The notes beneath the pieces were generated by a model that made no database searches, had not been told where the DNA came from, and saw only the letters and a list, made by a program, of their open reading frames with translations. This document shows, one piece after another, positions 35,280-46,872 of a stretch of DNA of 56,498 nt; within the stretch, counting starts at the first letter, position 1, and each line of letters begins with the position of its first letter. The stretch comes from Neoconidiobolus thromboides FSU 785 (lineage: Eukaryota > Entomophthoromycota > Entomophthoromycetes > Entomophthorales > Neoconidiobolaceae): contig MU626392.1 in assembly GCA_025603075.1 (NCBI GenBank), forward strand, positions 1-56,498. Reading direction: 5' to 3'. The position numbers and the translations under genes are program-made.

Positions 35280-35966
35280 TTAAAATGAGATATAAGGCTT
35301 TAGTAAATCTTTCTGTCGTCGATCCTCATCATATAATTTATCTTTCAAATTTTTGGATTCACTTTCACTTAATTTTAACTGTGGCAACGGTAAGGGAGTT
35401 GTGGCTGGAGTGGTGTTGTTGTCAATGATTATACTACTATGATTTTTAGGTGGTATATCTACTTTAGCAATGGAACTTGAACGTGTATGTATTTTTGGTT
35501 TATAATTTAATGCTTTTGTACTTAAATTATTCAAACTTATAAGGTCAAGGTCCTTTGGTCTTTTTAAGTAGCCTTTTATAATCGAATCGAAGTTAAAATA
35601 GTTAACCAAGTGCAATACATGCCCTTCTCGATTGATAAGAGAAATTGTTTTTTTCCTTAAAATAATCGAATCATTTAAACTGCTCTTCATTTTTTTATCT
35701 AAATCGTATTTATCACTTATACTACTTATTCTAACATAGTGAAAAAAACCTTCATTTAGTCTGCCAGATGTCCAACTCATTCCATCCGTCCATCTTTTAA
35801 TTCCTGTTATTGTTTCATCATAAATAAATAAATCCCCAGATTGAATTTCCAATCTCTCACTGAAACTTGGCCTTTCTTTTACCATATTTAATTTTCCTAT
35901 CTTTATTGCTTCAAATAACACTATTGCGTCCTCATAATCTTCAACATAAATAAGGGGTAAATCCAT
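35280..35966 (-). CDS. Gti1/Pac2 (WOPR) family transcription regulator
   Basis: Intronless, 228 residues. The WOPR domain starts almost at the N-terminus: YVEDYEDAIVLFEAIKIG, then ERLEIQSGDLFIYDE, the hallmark GIKRWTDGMSWTSGRL (RWTDG at 58-62) and FFHYVRI. After a short insert comes the second half, LRKKTISLINREGHVLHLVNY (about 103-123). A Ser/Pro-rich tail follows. WOPR proteins (Wor1, Ryp1, Gti1, Pac2, Sge1) are fungus-specific DNA-binding regulators of morphological switching, conidiation, nutrient response and pathogenic development. The protein is much shorter than Wor1, keeping only the domain and a short tail, which may reflect an ancestral form. Confidence 0.9.
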   Translation of the reverse strand: MDLPLIYVEDYEDAIVLFEAIKIGKLNMVKERPSFSERLEIQSGDLFIYDETITGIKRWTDGMSWTSGRLNEGFFHYVRISSISDKYDLDKKMKSSLNDSIILRKKTISLINREGHVLHLVNYFNFDSIIKGYLKRPKDLDLISLNNLSTKALNYKPKIHTRSSSIAKVDIPPKNHSSIIIDNNTTPATTPLPLPQLKLSESESKNLKDKLYDEDRRQKDLLKPYISF

Positions 35967-37999
35967 TTTTAAATTATATCCCGGCTTTGAAATTATTGTG
36001 ATATTTATACATGTCGAAGCATTAATTTTAAAATTCTTATATCCATGGAATTTGCTATATTAAGTAATTTAGCTTAAAATTTTTAAACAACTGTTTCATT
36101 TCTAAGCCTCTATTTGAAATTAAGAACAAAAAATAAGAGCTTTAAAATACAATATAAAAATGGATCATGGCTATCAAGTAGAATAGTAAGAACTGCATTT
36201 CTAAGGCGGTTTTAATTAACTAAAAGTAATAAAAAGGGATACAAATATAACAAATAGCCGTCACTTTTTAAAATAAACATAATAGCGTAACCTATATCTC
36301 AAATTTTATTTTATATAAGATATAGCCAAAGTTTTGATATAATAAATGAAAGAACAAATTTGACAAATCTGTTTGATTGGAATTTTGAACATACTATGAT
36401 AAGTTATGATACCATTTTAATACCTGTGTTATTGAATTCTTTATTTCAAGAAGTGATCTAGAGTTTGATAAGCAAATTTAAAAAATAATCAATTTACAAA
36501 CTCAAATTTTAATATTATAAACCTTAAATTTTAAAACAAGATAATTAAAAGCATCTAATTTTAAATAAGTTTATTAAGATAAAAATTGAACTCGATTTTT
36601 TTTGAAAAACGTCTTAAAAAAATAAGAATATAAAGGAGCAAAAGATATACAAGAAACCCAATTTACGCTACCAAAAGGATCTGAGATTAGTTATGCTAAA
36701 CTATGAATTCCTTTTTATCATGTTCATTTAAATTCTTTAAATATGTTTCTCCGAGTATTTTTAATCTATAATAGCTAAATATTTAAAGTATATATTCAAA
36801 TAAGCGTGGGTTACAATTTAGCCAATTTAAAATAAATGATCCCACTACTCTACAAAGCTTTACATATTGATATTGTATATCATTTATTGGCACCATTATA
36901 TTAATATTGGTAATAGTATCACTATTTTTTAATGCAAGTTTTGACTTGAATAATTCAAGCAGAATATGGGTTAATATAAATCCAAGGGTCAATTTTTGTC
37001 CGGTTTTGCTTCCTTCGAAATTTATAAGTTGAGCGTAAATACTATGAAAAGACGATGAAAATACTACAAAAATACTAGTCGTTTCGGAGGTTTCTTTGTT
37101 TTTTTAGCCAAACCCGAGTGTAAAAGTATAAAATCACAGCAACAAAGCATCCTTACCATAAAATTGTTTTTATTTTTAACCAAAGGAAAGCTTGGTGTTG
37201 TAGCCAATAACACTCATTTATTTTTCTGGTAAGACAAACAAAAACTTGAACAACCTAATAGTTTATTTTTTAATTTGGAGCTACATATCAAAATGTTTTT
37301 TACTCTGGTATTTAGCTAATATTTTTTGAAAACTTGCGCTACATAAAAATTGATAAAATGAAATAAAAAATATTGTCTATTAATTTTGTTAAATTAAGTC
37401 TACTCAAACTGGAGAATTTCGCATAGCTTTTTTTTAACTTTACTGATAGGAGTTTTTCCAGGCCTACTAGAGCACTCTCTAAAATCATTGATGGACTTTT
37501 GGGATAGTTCTTGGTTTTAGACTGATACAGCTTAGGCCAAAAAGTGAACCGTGTTGAGTCTCTAAATATTTGAAAGTATCTCTTTGGAGCTTACTTTTGA
37601 CGAGAAACCAAATTTAATTAAGCTAAAAATGATTCAAAAGTAAGACTATCTTTAGAAAGATAAGGGATAAAAACTAAAAAGCAAGCTAATAATTTCAGAA
37701 ATATCTCAACTGTATTTTTCTGGTAACTTATGTATTATTAAGAGTAAAATTATACTTCATTTGTATTGTATGATTTATGGATTTAACTTTACAAATCAAG
37801 CAAAATTTATTATTAGCATTAGTGAAAAAAAATTGTATATGACTCTATTTTTATTTAGTCATAATGCATTGTCAGTTCTATAATAGTTATTTTAACTTGA
37901 ACTCTATTTTAGAAAACAATAAAAAAATTGTAATAAAAGCAATTCAGTTTATATTACATTAGTTATAGAATAACACTAATAACTTTATAAAACCTTAGT
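35967..37999. other. AT-rich intergenic region
   Basis: No supported gene. A 69-codon minus-strand frame (36783-36992) is hydrophobic with no motif and I leave it out. No MITE copies here. Confidence 0.45.
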
Positions 38000-39153
38000 T
38001 TATAATTTATTGTCAAATTTTGCACATTGATCACTATTATTAAATCTAGGTAAATTTAATAAATCATATTGTTGCAGCATTTTACTACAATTTTAAGTAT
38101 CTTTTTTATACAATAATAAATAAACCTTACTTTGGTATAAATCTACCCCCTAAATAATGATGTTTGCCTTTAAAATATTTAGCGCATTGTTTAGGCGCTG
38201 TTAAAGATATTAACATTTCTGGTTGGTATAGCTTCTTTTTTTGTTCATCGTTTGTTTTGATATATTCCTCTAACAAATTAAAATGTGTCTTATTGTTTCT
38301 ATTTGCTTTTACCTTCATCAACTGGCCAGCCGGATGGTACATCAACTTTAAATTAACTTAAGTAAATTAAATAAAACTTTAATGATATGAATACCTGCGG
38401 CAACAGGTAAATTCGTATTATTAAATAACTTCAAATTGTTAAACTAATGACTAATAATAACCAATAACTATAGTATTACATCTACAACTTCATTAAATGG
38501 GTCTTTAATTATTCCAGTATACTTAAAACTAAAACCTAAAAACATTTTAATTTGTAGTTTATAAATCTAAATTTATTAATACCAAATATACAATCTATTA
38601 TAACAGAATAGTTTATTTCCTTTAATTTAGTGAACTCTTCATAAATTGGTATTTCCAATTGATTTAGTTGTGTTACAAGTCCCTTTTTAACACAAATATA
38701 TAAACTTATAATAAAAATCTAAAATAAAACTTACCAAAAATATTTCCTTTTCATTTTTTTTTGGATAGTAAACAACTGGATTATACCCCATGTGTTTTAA
38801 ATGTCTTGAAGCAACGAGACCTAATTTATTTGAATAAGCTTGTATGAAATCTCATTTATTTTTACCATCTCCTCCATTGTTTCCTGGGCCACAACAAATT
38901 AATAGGGTACTATATTTCTCTTTATTGTACTCTTTTGAGATGCTTTGTGCAACACTCAATCCAGCTTATATTTCTTTTAAGTCTAGCTTATTATTTAATA
39001 TATTTTAATAGTACCTAATTCCATTAGTTGATAAATAGAAAATCCCCCGCCGGACATGAGTTCCACATCAATCTGCTGCGCTACTTTTTGACTTAGAAAC
39101 TAATAATTTTAATACCTCTTTTATAACTAGTGAATTTTTACTTTGATGCTCAT
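38000..39153 (-). CDS. NAXE: NAD(P)H-hydrate epimerase (NAXE / YjeF_N)
   Basis: Ten exons: 39153-39142, 39099-39015, 38964-38866, 38820-38735, 38682-38583, 38535-38480, 38443-38395, 38345-38313, 38269-38131 and 38084-38000. They splice in phase to 247 residues. The family motifs are complete: [96 protein letters not shown] and [10 protein letters not shown]. The enzyme epimerises damaged R-NAD(P)HX to the S form, which a separate ADP/ATP-dependent dehydratase then repairs. Mitochondrial and cytosolic forms are known; here no presequence is seen. Exon 1 is only 12 nt (M-S-I-K). Read without splicing, the locus looks like a broken pseudogene, but the exon model repairs every break. Confidence 0.93.
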
Positions 39154-39688
39154 AATTATAACGATTATAAATTATAGTAAACACAAAAAAATAATTTTTC
39201 ACTTTAATCATTTCCACGTCATCATAAATAAAAACTGCAATTAGTAAGTATTTTTAAAAATATTTGCATCATTTTGTTCATTCTTTTTCTCACTTTCATT
39301 GGCTCTAAATTTCCCTCAATAATTTTCGTAAATATTAACATAAAAACAGTAATTTAACTCCTTGTAATCAATAGATCTTCATAATATATATTTGTAACGA
39401 TCATAGTCATTATCCTTGAATGTGTTTTTTATACTTTCATAAATTTTTAATATAATAGCAGCTAAATAGACACAAGTGTTTCTTTTAATATTAAACAGTG
39501 ATTGATGTTAAACTACTAATTATAGTAAATAGTGTTTTACTTTTAATTTCGAAAATAGCAACTTCTTTAAAATAATCATTTTGTTTTATTAAACTATTCT
39601 GTTATAGTGAAACGAATGAACGGAATAAATTAAAGTTAAAATATTTAAGAAACCCAAAATTAATTTTTTTATTTACTGTATTAAAAAA
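39154..39688. other. Shared upstream region of NAXE and the secreted orphan
   Basis: The 535 bp between divergent start codons are AT-rich with no clear TATA box; no other gene seen. Confidence 0.45.
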
Positions 39689-40300
39689 ATGAAAGTGGTA
39701 TACTTCTGTTATTTTATAGCACTGATATCAAGTAGATTATTATGGGAACAATCTGATATCGAAGGCAATTATTACATAAGTGATAATAAATTAAATGGGC
39801 TATATTTTGGAAAACACGAAGAGTTTATGAACATAGATACTTCCAAGAACACTATTTATTTAGGGCATTGGTATAGATTAGATTTCAATAATTTATTAGT
39901 TGGTTCTAAATATGAGAAGGATCATTCCATTCCATTTAATTTTACAAATAAGGACAGCATCAAATATAACAACATTCCTTACCAGCGTGATAATCAACCT
40001 AGTAATATCATCCTCCTATTTTCTATGCTAGGCTATCACAATTATAAAATAGCAGCTAACAATACAGGGGATAGTAATATAGCAAAATTAAACTTTATGG
40101 AAAACACATTGACTATCTTCTTTAATAATAGTATGCCCCCTTTGAACGGAGCTTGGAATGTTATTTCATTTAATAGCACAATAATTAACGGAATCTTAGT
40201 TAATGAAAAAGACAGTAACTTAAAATATCAATTTCAAATTCAATATAAAGATATGAGTCACATTCTCTTTAATAATTTTTTATTCGACAAAGCAAATTAA
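39689..40300 (+). CDS. Secreted orphan protein
   Basis: Intronless, 203 residues. A signal peptide is evident (MKVVYFCYFIALISS), followed by an aromatic- and Asn-rich mature part with several N-x-S/T glycosylation sequons (for example NFT, NNT, NNS, NST) and no cysteine pairs beyond the leader. The pattern GNYYISDNKLNGLYFG, IYLGHWYRLDFNN and GAWNVISFNSTI suggests an all-beta fold, perhaps lipocalin-like, but that is inference. It has no membrane anchor or GPI-like tail. I do not recognise a family; it could be a lineage-specific extracellular or effector-like protein. Confidence 0.6.
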   Translation: MKVVYFCYFIALISSRLLWEQSDIEGNYYISDNKLNGLYFGKHEEFMNIDTSKNTIYLGHWYRLDFNNLLVGSKYEKDHSIPFNFTNKDSIKYNNIPYQRDNQPSNIILLFSMLGYHNYKIAANNTGDSNIAKLNFMENTLTIFFNNSMPPLNGAWNVISFNSTIINGILVNEKDSNLKYQFQIQYKDMSHILFNNFLFDKAN

Positions 40301-41912
40301 AAGTGTAAACATTAAACATATATTTGTCACATATTTATTCATTTATATTAATAAACTATTATCCTTAATATATATCGTATCTCAACCTTTATGTTACCCT
40401 TCAATAATATCTTATCTTGATTTATCTTCTATTTTAAAATTCTTTCTAATAACTCTTTATGGATTATCATTATTAGATAATTCTATACATAATAATAATT
40501 AAATCAAAGTAGCATGCATCCCTTACAATAGCTTGGAATAAAAATTATATTTATATATATATAAAAATAACTATTGAAAATTTCCACCACTTTTTCCCAA
40601 CTTCCCATTTTACCAGAACTCCAAAACTGTTCCTTAAATTTTACTAAGATCTCTCAAAAAGCATACTATAACATAAGCACATTTAAATGTAAAATGCTAT
40701 TTATTTCATTTTAGCTACTTTTCCCAAATTCCCATTTTACCAAAACTCTAAGCTTTTTTGTGTTTCCCAAAAAAATCCTAAGTCTTTACCCTTAATTTTT
40801 ATTTATTAAAAGATCCGCTTTCTTATTAACCTGTTCTATTTTAAATTTTATAAAAAATGTCACTTACTTGAATAAAATTAGTTAATATATTACTATATTT
40901 AAGCAAATTAACCTTGTTTACTACCACTAATATTTAAGGTACTTTGGGTACTTCAATTAATTGGGGTATTGTAATCTTTACTTTTGCATTTTAATGTGTA
41001 TTAAATTTGAGTGCATCTTAGTTGTGATTTATTATTTTGGGGTACATATTTTTTTATTACCATTTATTTTGAATTTATATATAAAATATATTTGGCATTA
41101 AATATAAAATAGGAACTAATTAAGGGATAATTCTTAATGTCTTAAGCCGTTCTAATGAGCCATATAGCTATTCTCAAAAACATTTATTTACTTTATAAAA
41201 AGCGATTCTAAAAACAGTATCAGTATATAGTATATTATTGTTCATAAAATTATTTGACAGTTTAAAAAATAAAATAAACTTAGGGATAATTTATACCATA
41301 AATTACTGCGAATTCTCTAAAAACGACACCATAAATTTATACGACTTTTTATGGTAAATTCTAGAAAAAAGTTGTCAATTTTATTTGGCTCTATTTTATT
41401 AAATGAGAAGACAAGTATAGAATTGATAGTTTGTAACTTCATCTAAAAAATAATTTCTCTTTAAGTATGACAGTCCTCTTCAATCCTTATTTATCAATTA
41501 TTATAGTGGAACATAACTATTGGGAGAAGTATTGTATTGTTTTTTCTGACCCCGGTTTTATACCCCTTTATACTTTCACAATAAATAATTCGAGGGGTTT
41601 CATTTAATTAAAATCCTTTCACTTTGTTTAACCACCTTTGTTAATAACTTGAATTAAAAACTTTGTTAACTTTAAACAAAAAGAATAATTTAATTAAAAT
41701 GTATACTTACTGCTTTTCGATCTTTATACTAAAGTAACCACTTTCTGTTTATGTCTAGATAATTCCATAACATACGTTTATCCATCTAGTTGCTTTGATA
41801 CAATACTGTTGTTGCTTTTAAATACAATAATTTTTATTTCATAATAATCAAAAACGATGATTTTAAAATAAAAGTATATTCTTTATCCCTTGAACTCAGC
41901 AATGAATTAAAC
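40301..41912. other. AT-rich intergenic region with a short duplicated motif
   Basis: No gene seen. Two similar stretches about 133 bp apart (about 40588-40630 and 40721-40763) share CCCATTTTACCA[GA]AACTC preceded by TTTTTCCCAA. No other structure noted. Confidence 0.45.
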
Positions 41913-42003
41913 GGGGATATCTTTTTTGTTAAGAGTCCTACTACAAATTTCCACTGAATAGCGTTTAAAAATAGAAAAATGAATGAAACCTAAAAGCATC
42001 CCT
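41913..42003 (+). mobile_element. MITE copy 7 (plus orientation), decayed
   Basis: GGGGATATCTTTTTTG start, TGAATAGCGTTTAAAAAT centre and AAAAGCATCCC end. It is about 90 bp, shortened by small deletions, and its flanks no longer match. Confidence 0.7.
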
Positions 42004-43214
42004 AAGTTGTTACATAAATAGAAGATTATAATCTGATGTAAAAATATTTCTGAAAATAGTTACTACATTTGCTTAGAGAAATCTAGGCTAATCTTTTATT
42101 ATTTTACTGAACACTAACTATCAGAATAGAACCATCATACTAATAAACCTTATTTAAAGAGTTATTTTTAATTTGCATGACCAATAATAATACGGAAACA
42201 CAACCATCGTGTTGAAAGAATCCTATCTTTATGACTTTTTAAACTTGAAATTGCTCTTGGCACTGTTCTTGAAGCAAAATATGACCTTAGTTACTAGCTT
42301 TTATTAAATTTTATTAAATAAAGTTGCAATTAACTTCAAAATGACAAAACACATTATTATTTTAACTCTATTTTCAACTTAAAACTACTTTTGTTATTAA
42401 TTAAAATTCAATATACTATCATAGTGGTGTTACTATATTACTTATTCGTTTTATAATATATTGACTAAATACAAATTTAATAGATTAGGTTGTTTATCAA
42501 TTATACTTTTAATAGTATAGTTCAATTTATTAAAGTACAATTTCATAACCAAATTTATTTCTTAATTTTAGTATGAGAATTTTAATTTTTATGTTCTAAA
42601 GAAACGTTTAATGTTGTTGCTATGAAAGTTGATGATTTATATCTATTCAAATCATCTAGTTAACTATATCAAGTATAGTCTCTCATTTTTTAAATAACAT
42701 AAATAACTTTAATATTTATAGTTAAAAAAATTACTTACCACTTAAATGAAATGGAATGTTTTCATTATTTTGATGAAACTTTTCAATGTTTTAAGATTAA
42801 ATCATAATCTGATAGTTTGACAAATATATAACTAATCAAACGATGATTTATTCATTTAAAAAGACAGCCAATGAAAATAGTTCCTAATAGAAGCCTTTTG
42901 AAACAGACCAATCAATGCCAATCTTGGATATTGTTTATTTTTTTCAAATATGATGAAAAGAGGGGAAGGAAATTTATGAAGTCGAAAATATAACTTATTT
43001 TTTTGGCTAAAAGTGAATAACTTTGGTGGAGAAACTAGCAAAAAAGGAAATATCACTGCTAACACAACAGATCTAATAGTAATTAATGAATTGCTAATTC
43101 AGTGGGAAGGATGATTAACGATGACAACAGTTTAGCAATGAATTTAAGCAAAGTAAATAATTTGTTAGAATCATAGCTTTAATCATAATACGCGATAAAA
43201 AAGAATCCAAAAAG
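42004..43214. other. AT-rich region upstream of the gene at 43337
   Basis: No supported gene. A 69-codon minus-strand frame at 42856-43065 has no motif. Confidence 0.45.
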
Positions 43215-43222
43215 TATAAATA
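43215..43222 (+). promoter_or_regulatory. TATA-like box
   Basis: TATAAATA lies about 115 bp before the start codon at 43337, in a locally less AT-biased stretch. Confidence 0.3.
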
Positions 43223-43336
43223 GGATGGTTAAAGCACAAATCTAAAAAATATTTTGTAATTTATAACCATATTTAAAGTTCAAAAAAATTTAATAGACTA
43301 TTTAATAACTCAATAATATACACTATAACTAATAAA

Positions 43337-44158
43337 ATGCTACAAAACTCAACTTATACTAATCTCGAGTCATCGCTTCCTCTTAGTTTCAATTCAGCTA
43401 GAAAAATAACCATGAGCTTCAATGTTTCTCAAAGTACTCTTGCTAAGGGACATTTCAATTTTACTTCTAATCAAGCAATTGACTTGCCAAGCTGCGGGAG
43501 TACAACAAAAGATAAACTCTCTTTGAGGTTTGCTCCACTTGGTAGCTCAAACTACGTCCTTTCTAATTCCAAAGGGATTAATCTTGCTTCTATAAGGCAT
43601 CGTATAAAACAATCAAATGGCTTGAGTACCTTTCAAGCTGACTTATCGAACTCATGCAATGTACCATGGACCTTTAAAGGAATTGCTATAGAATCAGATG
43701 AAACTGGCTTACATTTGCCACGTTTGAAAGTTATCAATAGTCATGATGTTACTAACTATTACCGATGGACTGTAAACAGCTCAACCCTGGAAGACCACTT
43801 AAGTTTAGTAAACTTGAATCAACCCAAAGAATTGATAGCGTCCTATCCATTGCCCTCAAGGTCAAGCCAAAGAACATCCGAACTTAACTTTTTTGAAGGC
43901 TCTTCTGATTTAACACACGAAATGTTATTATTGTTTATACTATTTTTATCTGTTACATTGAGTACAAGTTCAGATCCAGATATAAATCCTGGTACACCTT
44001 CCTCTACTCCACCTGGCTCAAATTATAACTCATGTAAAAGCTCTAGCTCAAGCAGATCGAACTCTACTAAATCTATTAAAAGCGTTAATTCGCCTAATAT
44101 CCCAGCTTTGGTTACAAGGAAAAGCTCAGAAGTTTTAATTGGAGACCATCTCTGGTGA
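43337..44158 (+). CDS. Tubby/LURP-one-like protein, member 4, with Ser-rich tail
   Basis: Intronless, 273 residues. The barrel-like part shows ITMSFNVSQS, KLSLRFAPLGSSNYVLSN, FQADLSNSCNVPWTFKG, the central YYRWTVNSSTLEDHL, LIASYPLPSRS and the final hydrophobic helix MLLLFILFLSVTLST. The RW strand, LIASY and terminal helix match the members at 25193, 29134 and 32770. It differs from them by a 65-residue Ser/Asn/Pro-rich tail (SSSSRSNSTKSIKS), likely disordered and phosphorylated. Codon use is less AT-biased than its neighbours, which may indicate higher expression. Function unknown. Confidence 0.55.
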   Translation: MLQNSTYTNLESSLPLSFNSARKITMSFNVSQSTLAKGHFNFTSNQAIDLPSCGSTTKDKLSLRFAPLGSSNYVLSNSKGINLASIRHRIKQSNGLSTFQADLSNSCNVPWTFKGIAIESDETGLHLPRLKVINSHDVTNYYRWTVNSSTLEDHLSLVNLNQPKELIASYPLPSRSSQRTSELNFFEGSSDLTHEMLLLFILFLSVTLSTSSDPDINPGTPSSTPPGSNYNSCKSSSSSRSNSTKSIKSVNSPNIPALVTRKSSEVLIGDHLW

Positions 44159-45721
44159 TGTGTATTACTAATTTTACTTATTATTTTCAGCTTAAAATCA
44201 GTATCATTATTATAATAAAAAGTTTTATTTATGGCATAATTTTAAACATTTTGATTCATAATTTTAAACAGTTTTTAGTAGTATACAAATGCAATTCTAA
44301 AATATTTAATTACTCCAGTCATTTGGTCATTCGATATTGTTTGTATCTTAATATATTAAGTTCTTCATTAAATATATTAATAGTAGTTGATATCATACTT
44401 GATTCTTTAAATTGATGAGCATGAAATCATTAAATGAAGTTGAGAGATTCTGTAGAAAGTACGAGGATGTGTTTTAAGGTTATGAAATCAGAATGTTAAT
44501 ACTCAAAACTCAAAACTCAAAACTCAAATTTTTAAAATTAATTTATTGGGCTAAAAAGTACTAATTAAAAAATCAATTAAATTATCAATTGTATATTTTA
44601 ATGATGTAAACTAATAATATCATATACTAGTAGTACAAAAAACAAGTTAACTTATTACATGTAATGAATATTGTGTATTTAACCCAATATCGATTCTACA
44701 ACTTAAATATATATGAAAATTTCATTTTTTAATCATAACCCATTGATTTCATCTAATAATATTAATTATACAACCTTTATTCGTTAACTTTACTAGTTAA
44801 ATTTAATTTATTTAATAATACTCTAACCATTTATTATTTTATCTTTTAATGAAACCTAATATATTAATATAATGTGTTCTGCTTATTATGAACTATGATT
44901 AATTTAATGGCAACATTAATTGTTTGTCAATTTCATATAAGATTGAAATACAGACAGCTATTTTTATAAACAAAGCTTGAGCTTAATTCAAAATTTGAGC
45001 ATGCAACTTTCTATATTAAGTTGCTATTATTGAAGGATAAATTTAAAAATAAACAGCCGGTTTAAGAAACAACATTATTCCTTTAAAGCCTAAAGTTTGC
45101 CAATAGCTTAATATTGTAATTATCGAATATGTAACGTAATGGGGCTTTAATAACTCCGCTACTGAGTTTTGAACGAATGAATCAATTGTAATTAGGTTAT
45201 TTACTCTACTAATTATCTATAAACTGTTACATAACATTTGTAATGTTATTCGTTTGTGGTAAATTTTCTCAGACTGGCTTAACTTCTACTTTATCAAATT
45301 GATAGTTAAGGTTGATCCGCTATTTCTGCTACTGTTTAAATTTAATTTTTAAAGTTAAAGCAAAATATTATTGGTTTAAAAATAGCAACTAAGCTTTGAA
45401 ACTCAATATTTGGAAAGTGGCATAAAAAAGGACATAGTTTCAAAAGTTTAATTTATTATCAAGCTTCTTATGTTTCATAATAGTTTTTACGTCATGTAGG
45501 TAATAGTTATGTATTTATCCTATTTGAATAGAGATAAAGCTCTGTTTAGTTTACTTTAATCTGTTTTTTATTGTGTTTAGTCAAAGAATATTGTCAATAA
45601 AGTAAATAAAATAAATTTTGATTTTGGGCAGAGTTTAAGGATAGCCCAATATAAATTAAAAATGTGATTAAGCGGAGAACTATAATAATATCAGAAAACA
45701 AATTAGTTTTCATTTATTAAA
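44159..45721. other. AT-rich intergenic region
   Basis: No gene supported; an 86-codon frame at 44155-44415 is low-complexity Ile/Leu/Asn sequence. ACTCAAA is repeated three to four times at about 44502-44527. GAGGATGTGTTTTAAGG...ATGAAATCA at about 44463-44490 may be a shrunken MITE remnant. Confidence 0.4.
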
Positions 45722-46803
45722 ATGTTAGAAAGATACATACTACCCTTAATATTAATTTTTTCAATCTTTTTAGAAGTAAGAGCACTAAATGTGGAATGTG
45801 TTGAATGCTTACCACAGCTTAGTTTAGATAATTTACAATATTTACAAGGATTATCCATACCATCTCGATTAAAACCAAATGGTAAACTACTGAAACCATT
45901 TTTACGCAAAAGAGTTAGTGGAACGGAGAACAATACAATAGTAAGAGACTTTATTTATTCTGAGTTGGAATCTTTAGATTGGAAAGTGGAACTAGATTCA
46001 TTTGAATCAGATACACCTTATGGTAAAAAAAAATTCAGTAATGTAGTCGCAATAAAGAACCCCACTGCTAGAAAGTCATTGGTATTCGCAGCTCACTTTG
46101 ATTCTAAATACTTTTCGCCACCAAATGACAATTTTGTTGCTGCTACTGATTCGGCTGTCTCTTGTGCTTTACTATTAGATATTGCTTATTCTTTAAATAA
46201 TTTATTGGAAACCAATATGGGAAATGTTACCCTTAAATTGATATTTTTTGATGGAGAAGAAGCATTTAAAGAATGGAGTTCAGAAGATTCTATTTATGGA
46301 GCAAGGTATTTGTTATTTTTTTAAAAAGAAAAAATTAATATTTTAGACATTTAGCAGATAAGTTACATACAACATCATTGTTGAATCGTATTAGAACAGC
46401 TAATCTCGGAGAAAATGAGATTGATTCAATAGAGCTATTTGTATTATTAGATTTATTAGGGTCTGAAGGCACACCTTTAATATCAATTAATAAAGAATCT
46501 GTTCACTTTTTTAATAAATTAATCCAACTAGAATCTAAACTATTCCAATACAAATTAAAACCAAATTCATTAAGACAGAGACAGTTTTTAAATTATCAAT
46601 TTGATTATAAAATCGATGACGATCATAGACCTTTCCAAGAAAAAGGTGTCTCTATATTACATTTAATTCCTGTTCCATTTCCAAAGTTTTGGCATACCTT
46701 AGGAGATAATGAATCGGTTGTTTCATCTAAAATAGTGAATCATTTAGCACTATTGTTTAGAGCTTTTATCGCAGAGTATCTCTGTCTCTTTAATAAAGAA
46801 TAA
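45722..46803 (+). CDS. QPCT: Secreted glutaminyl-peptide cyclotransferase (M28 family)
   Basis: Two exons, 45722-46305 and 46347-46803 (41-nt intron), give 346 residues. A signal peptide (about 1-21) leads into the M28-type fold. Metal and catalytic residues are all visible: Asp143 (AATDSAVSC), Glu179/Glu180 (FFDGEEAFKEW), Asp230 (FVLLDLLGS), Asp287-His288 (DDDHRPF) and Trp310-His311 (FWHTLGDN). The strings DSIYGARHLA and VSILHLIPVPFPKFW are close to animal QPCT. The enzyme turns N-terminal Gln or Glu of secreted peptides into pyroglutamate, protecting them from aminopeptidases. In a fungus that secretes proteases it may stabilise its own exported proteins. Convergent with the I9 protein, 69 bp apart. 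Confidence 0.92.
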
Positions 46804-46872
46804 AGTATTAATTTTGAATAGTTAAAAATAGCTAGCATACTTATTTTTGTTTTTATTTCACTAAAATAAAAA
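46804..46872. terminator. Convergent 3' region between QPCT and the I9 protein
   Basis: 69 AT-rich bp between facing stops, with TTTATTTCACTAAAATAAA forming a small near-palindrome. A shared 3'-end region is inferred from layout. Confidence 0.35.

Noticed and set aside
36783-36992. 69-codon minus-strand frame
   Set aside because: No motif, no signal peptide, no neighbouring exons in phase; this length can occur by chance.
38127-38345. NAXE as a pseudogene with only its C-terminal end intact
   Set aside because: A ten-exon model restores all motifs in frame, so the gene is called intact.
42856-43065. 69-codon minus-strand frame
   Set aside because: Phe/Lys-rich with no domain, and it overlaps the probable promoter region of the gene at 43337.
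44155-44415. 86-codon frame overlapping the stop of the gene at 43337
   Set aside because: Ile/Asn/Leu low-complexity translation typical of AT-rich non-coding DNA.
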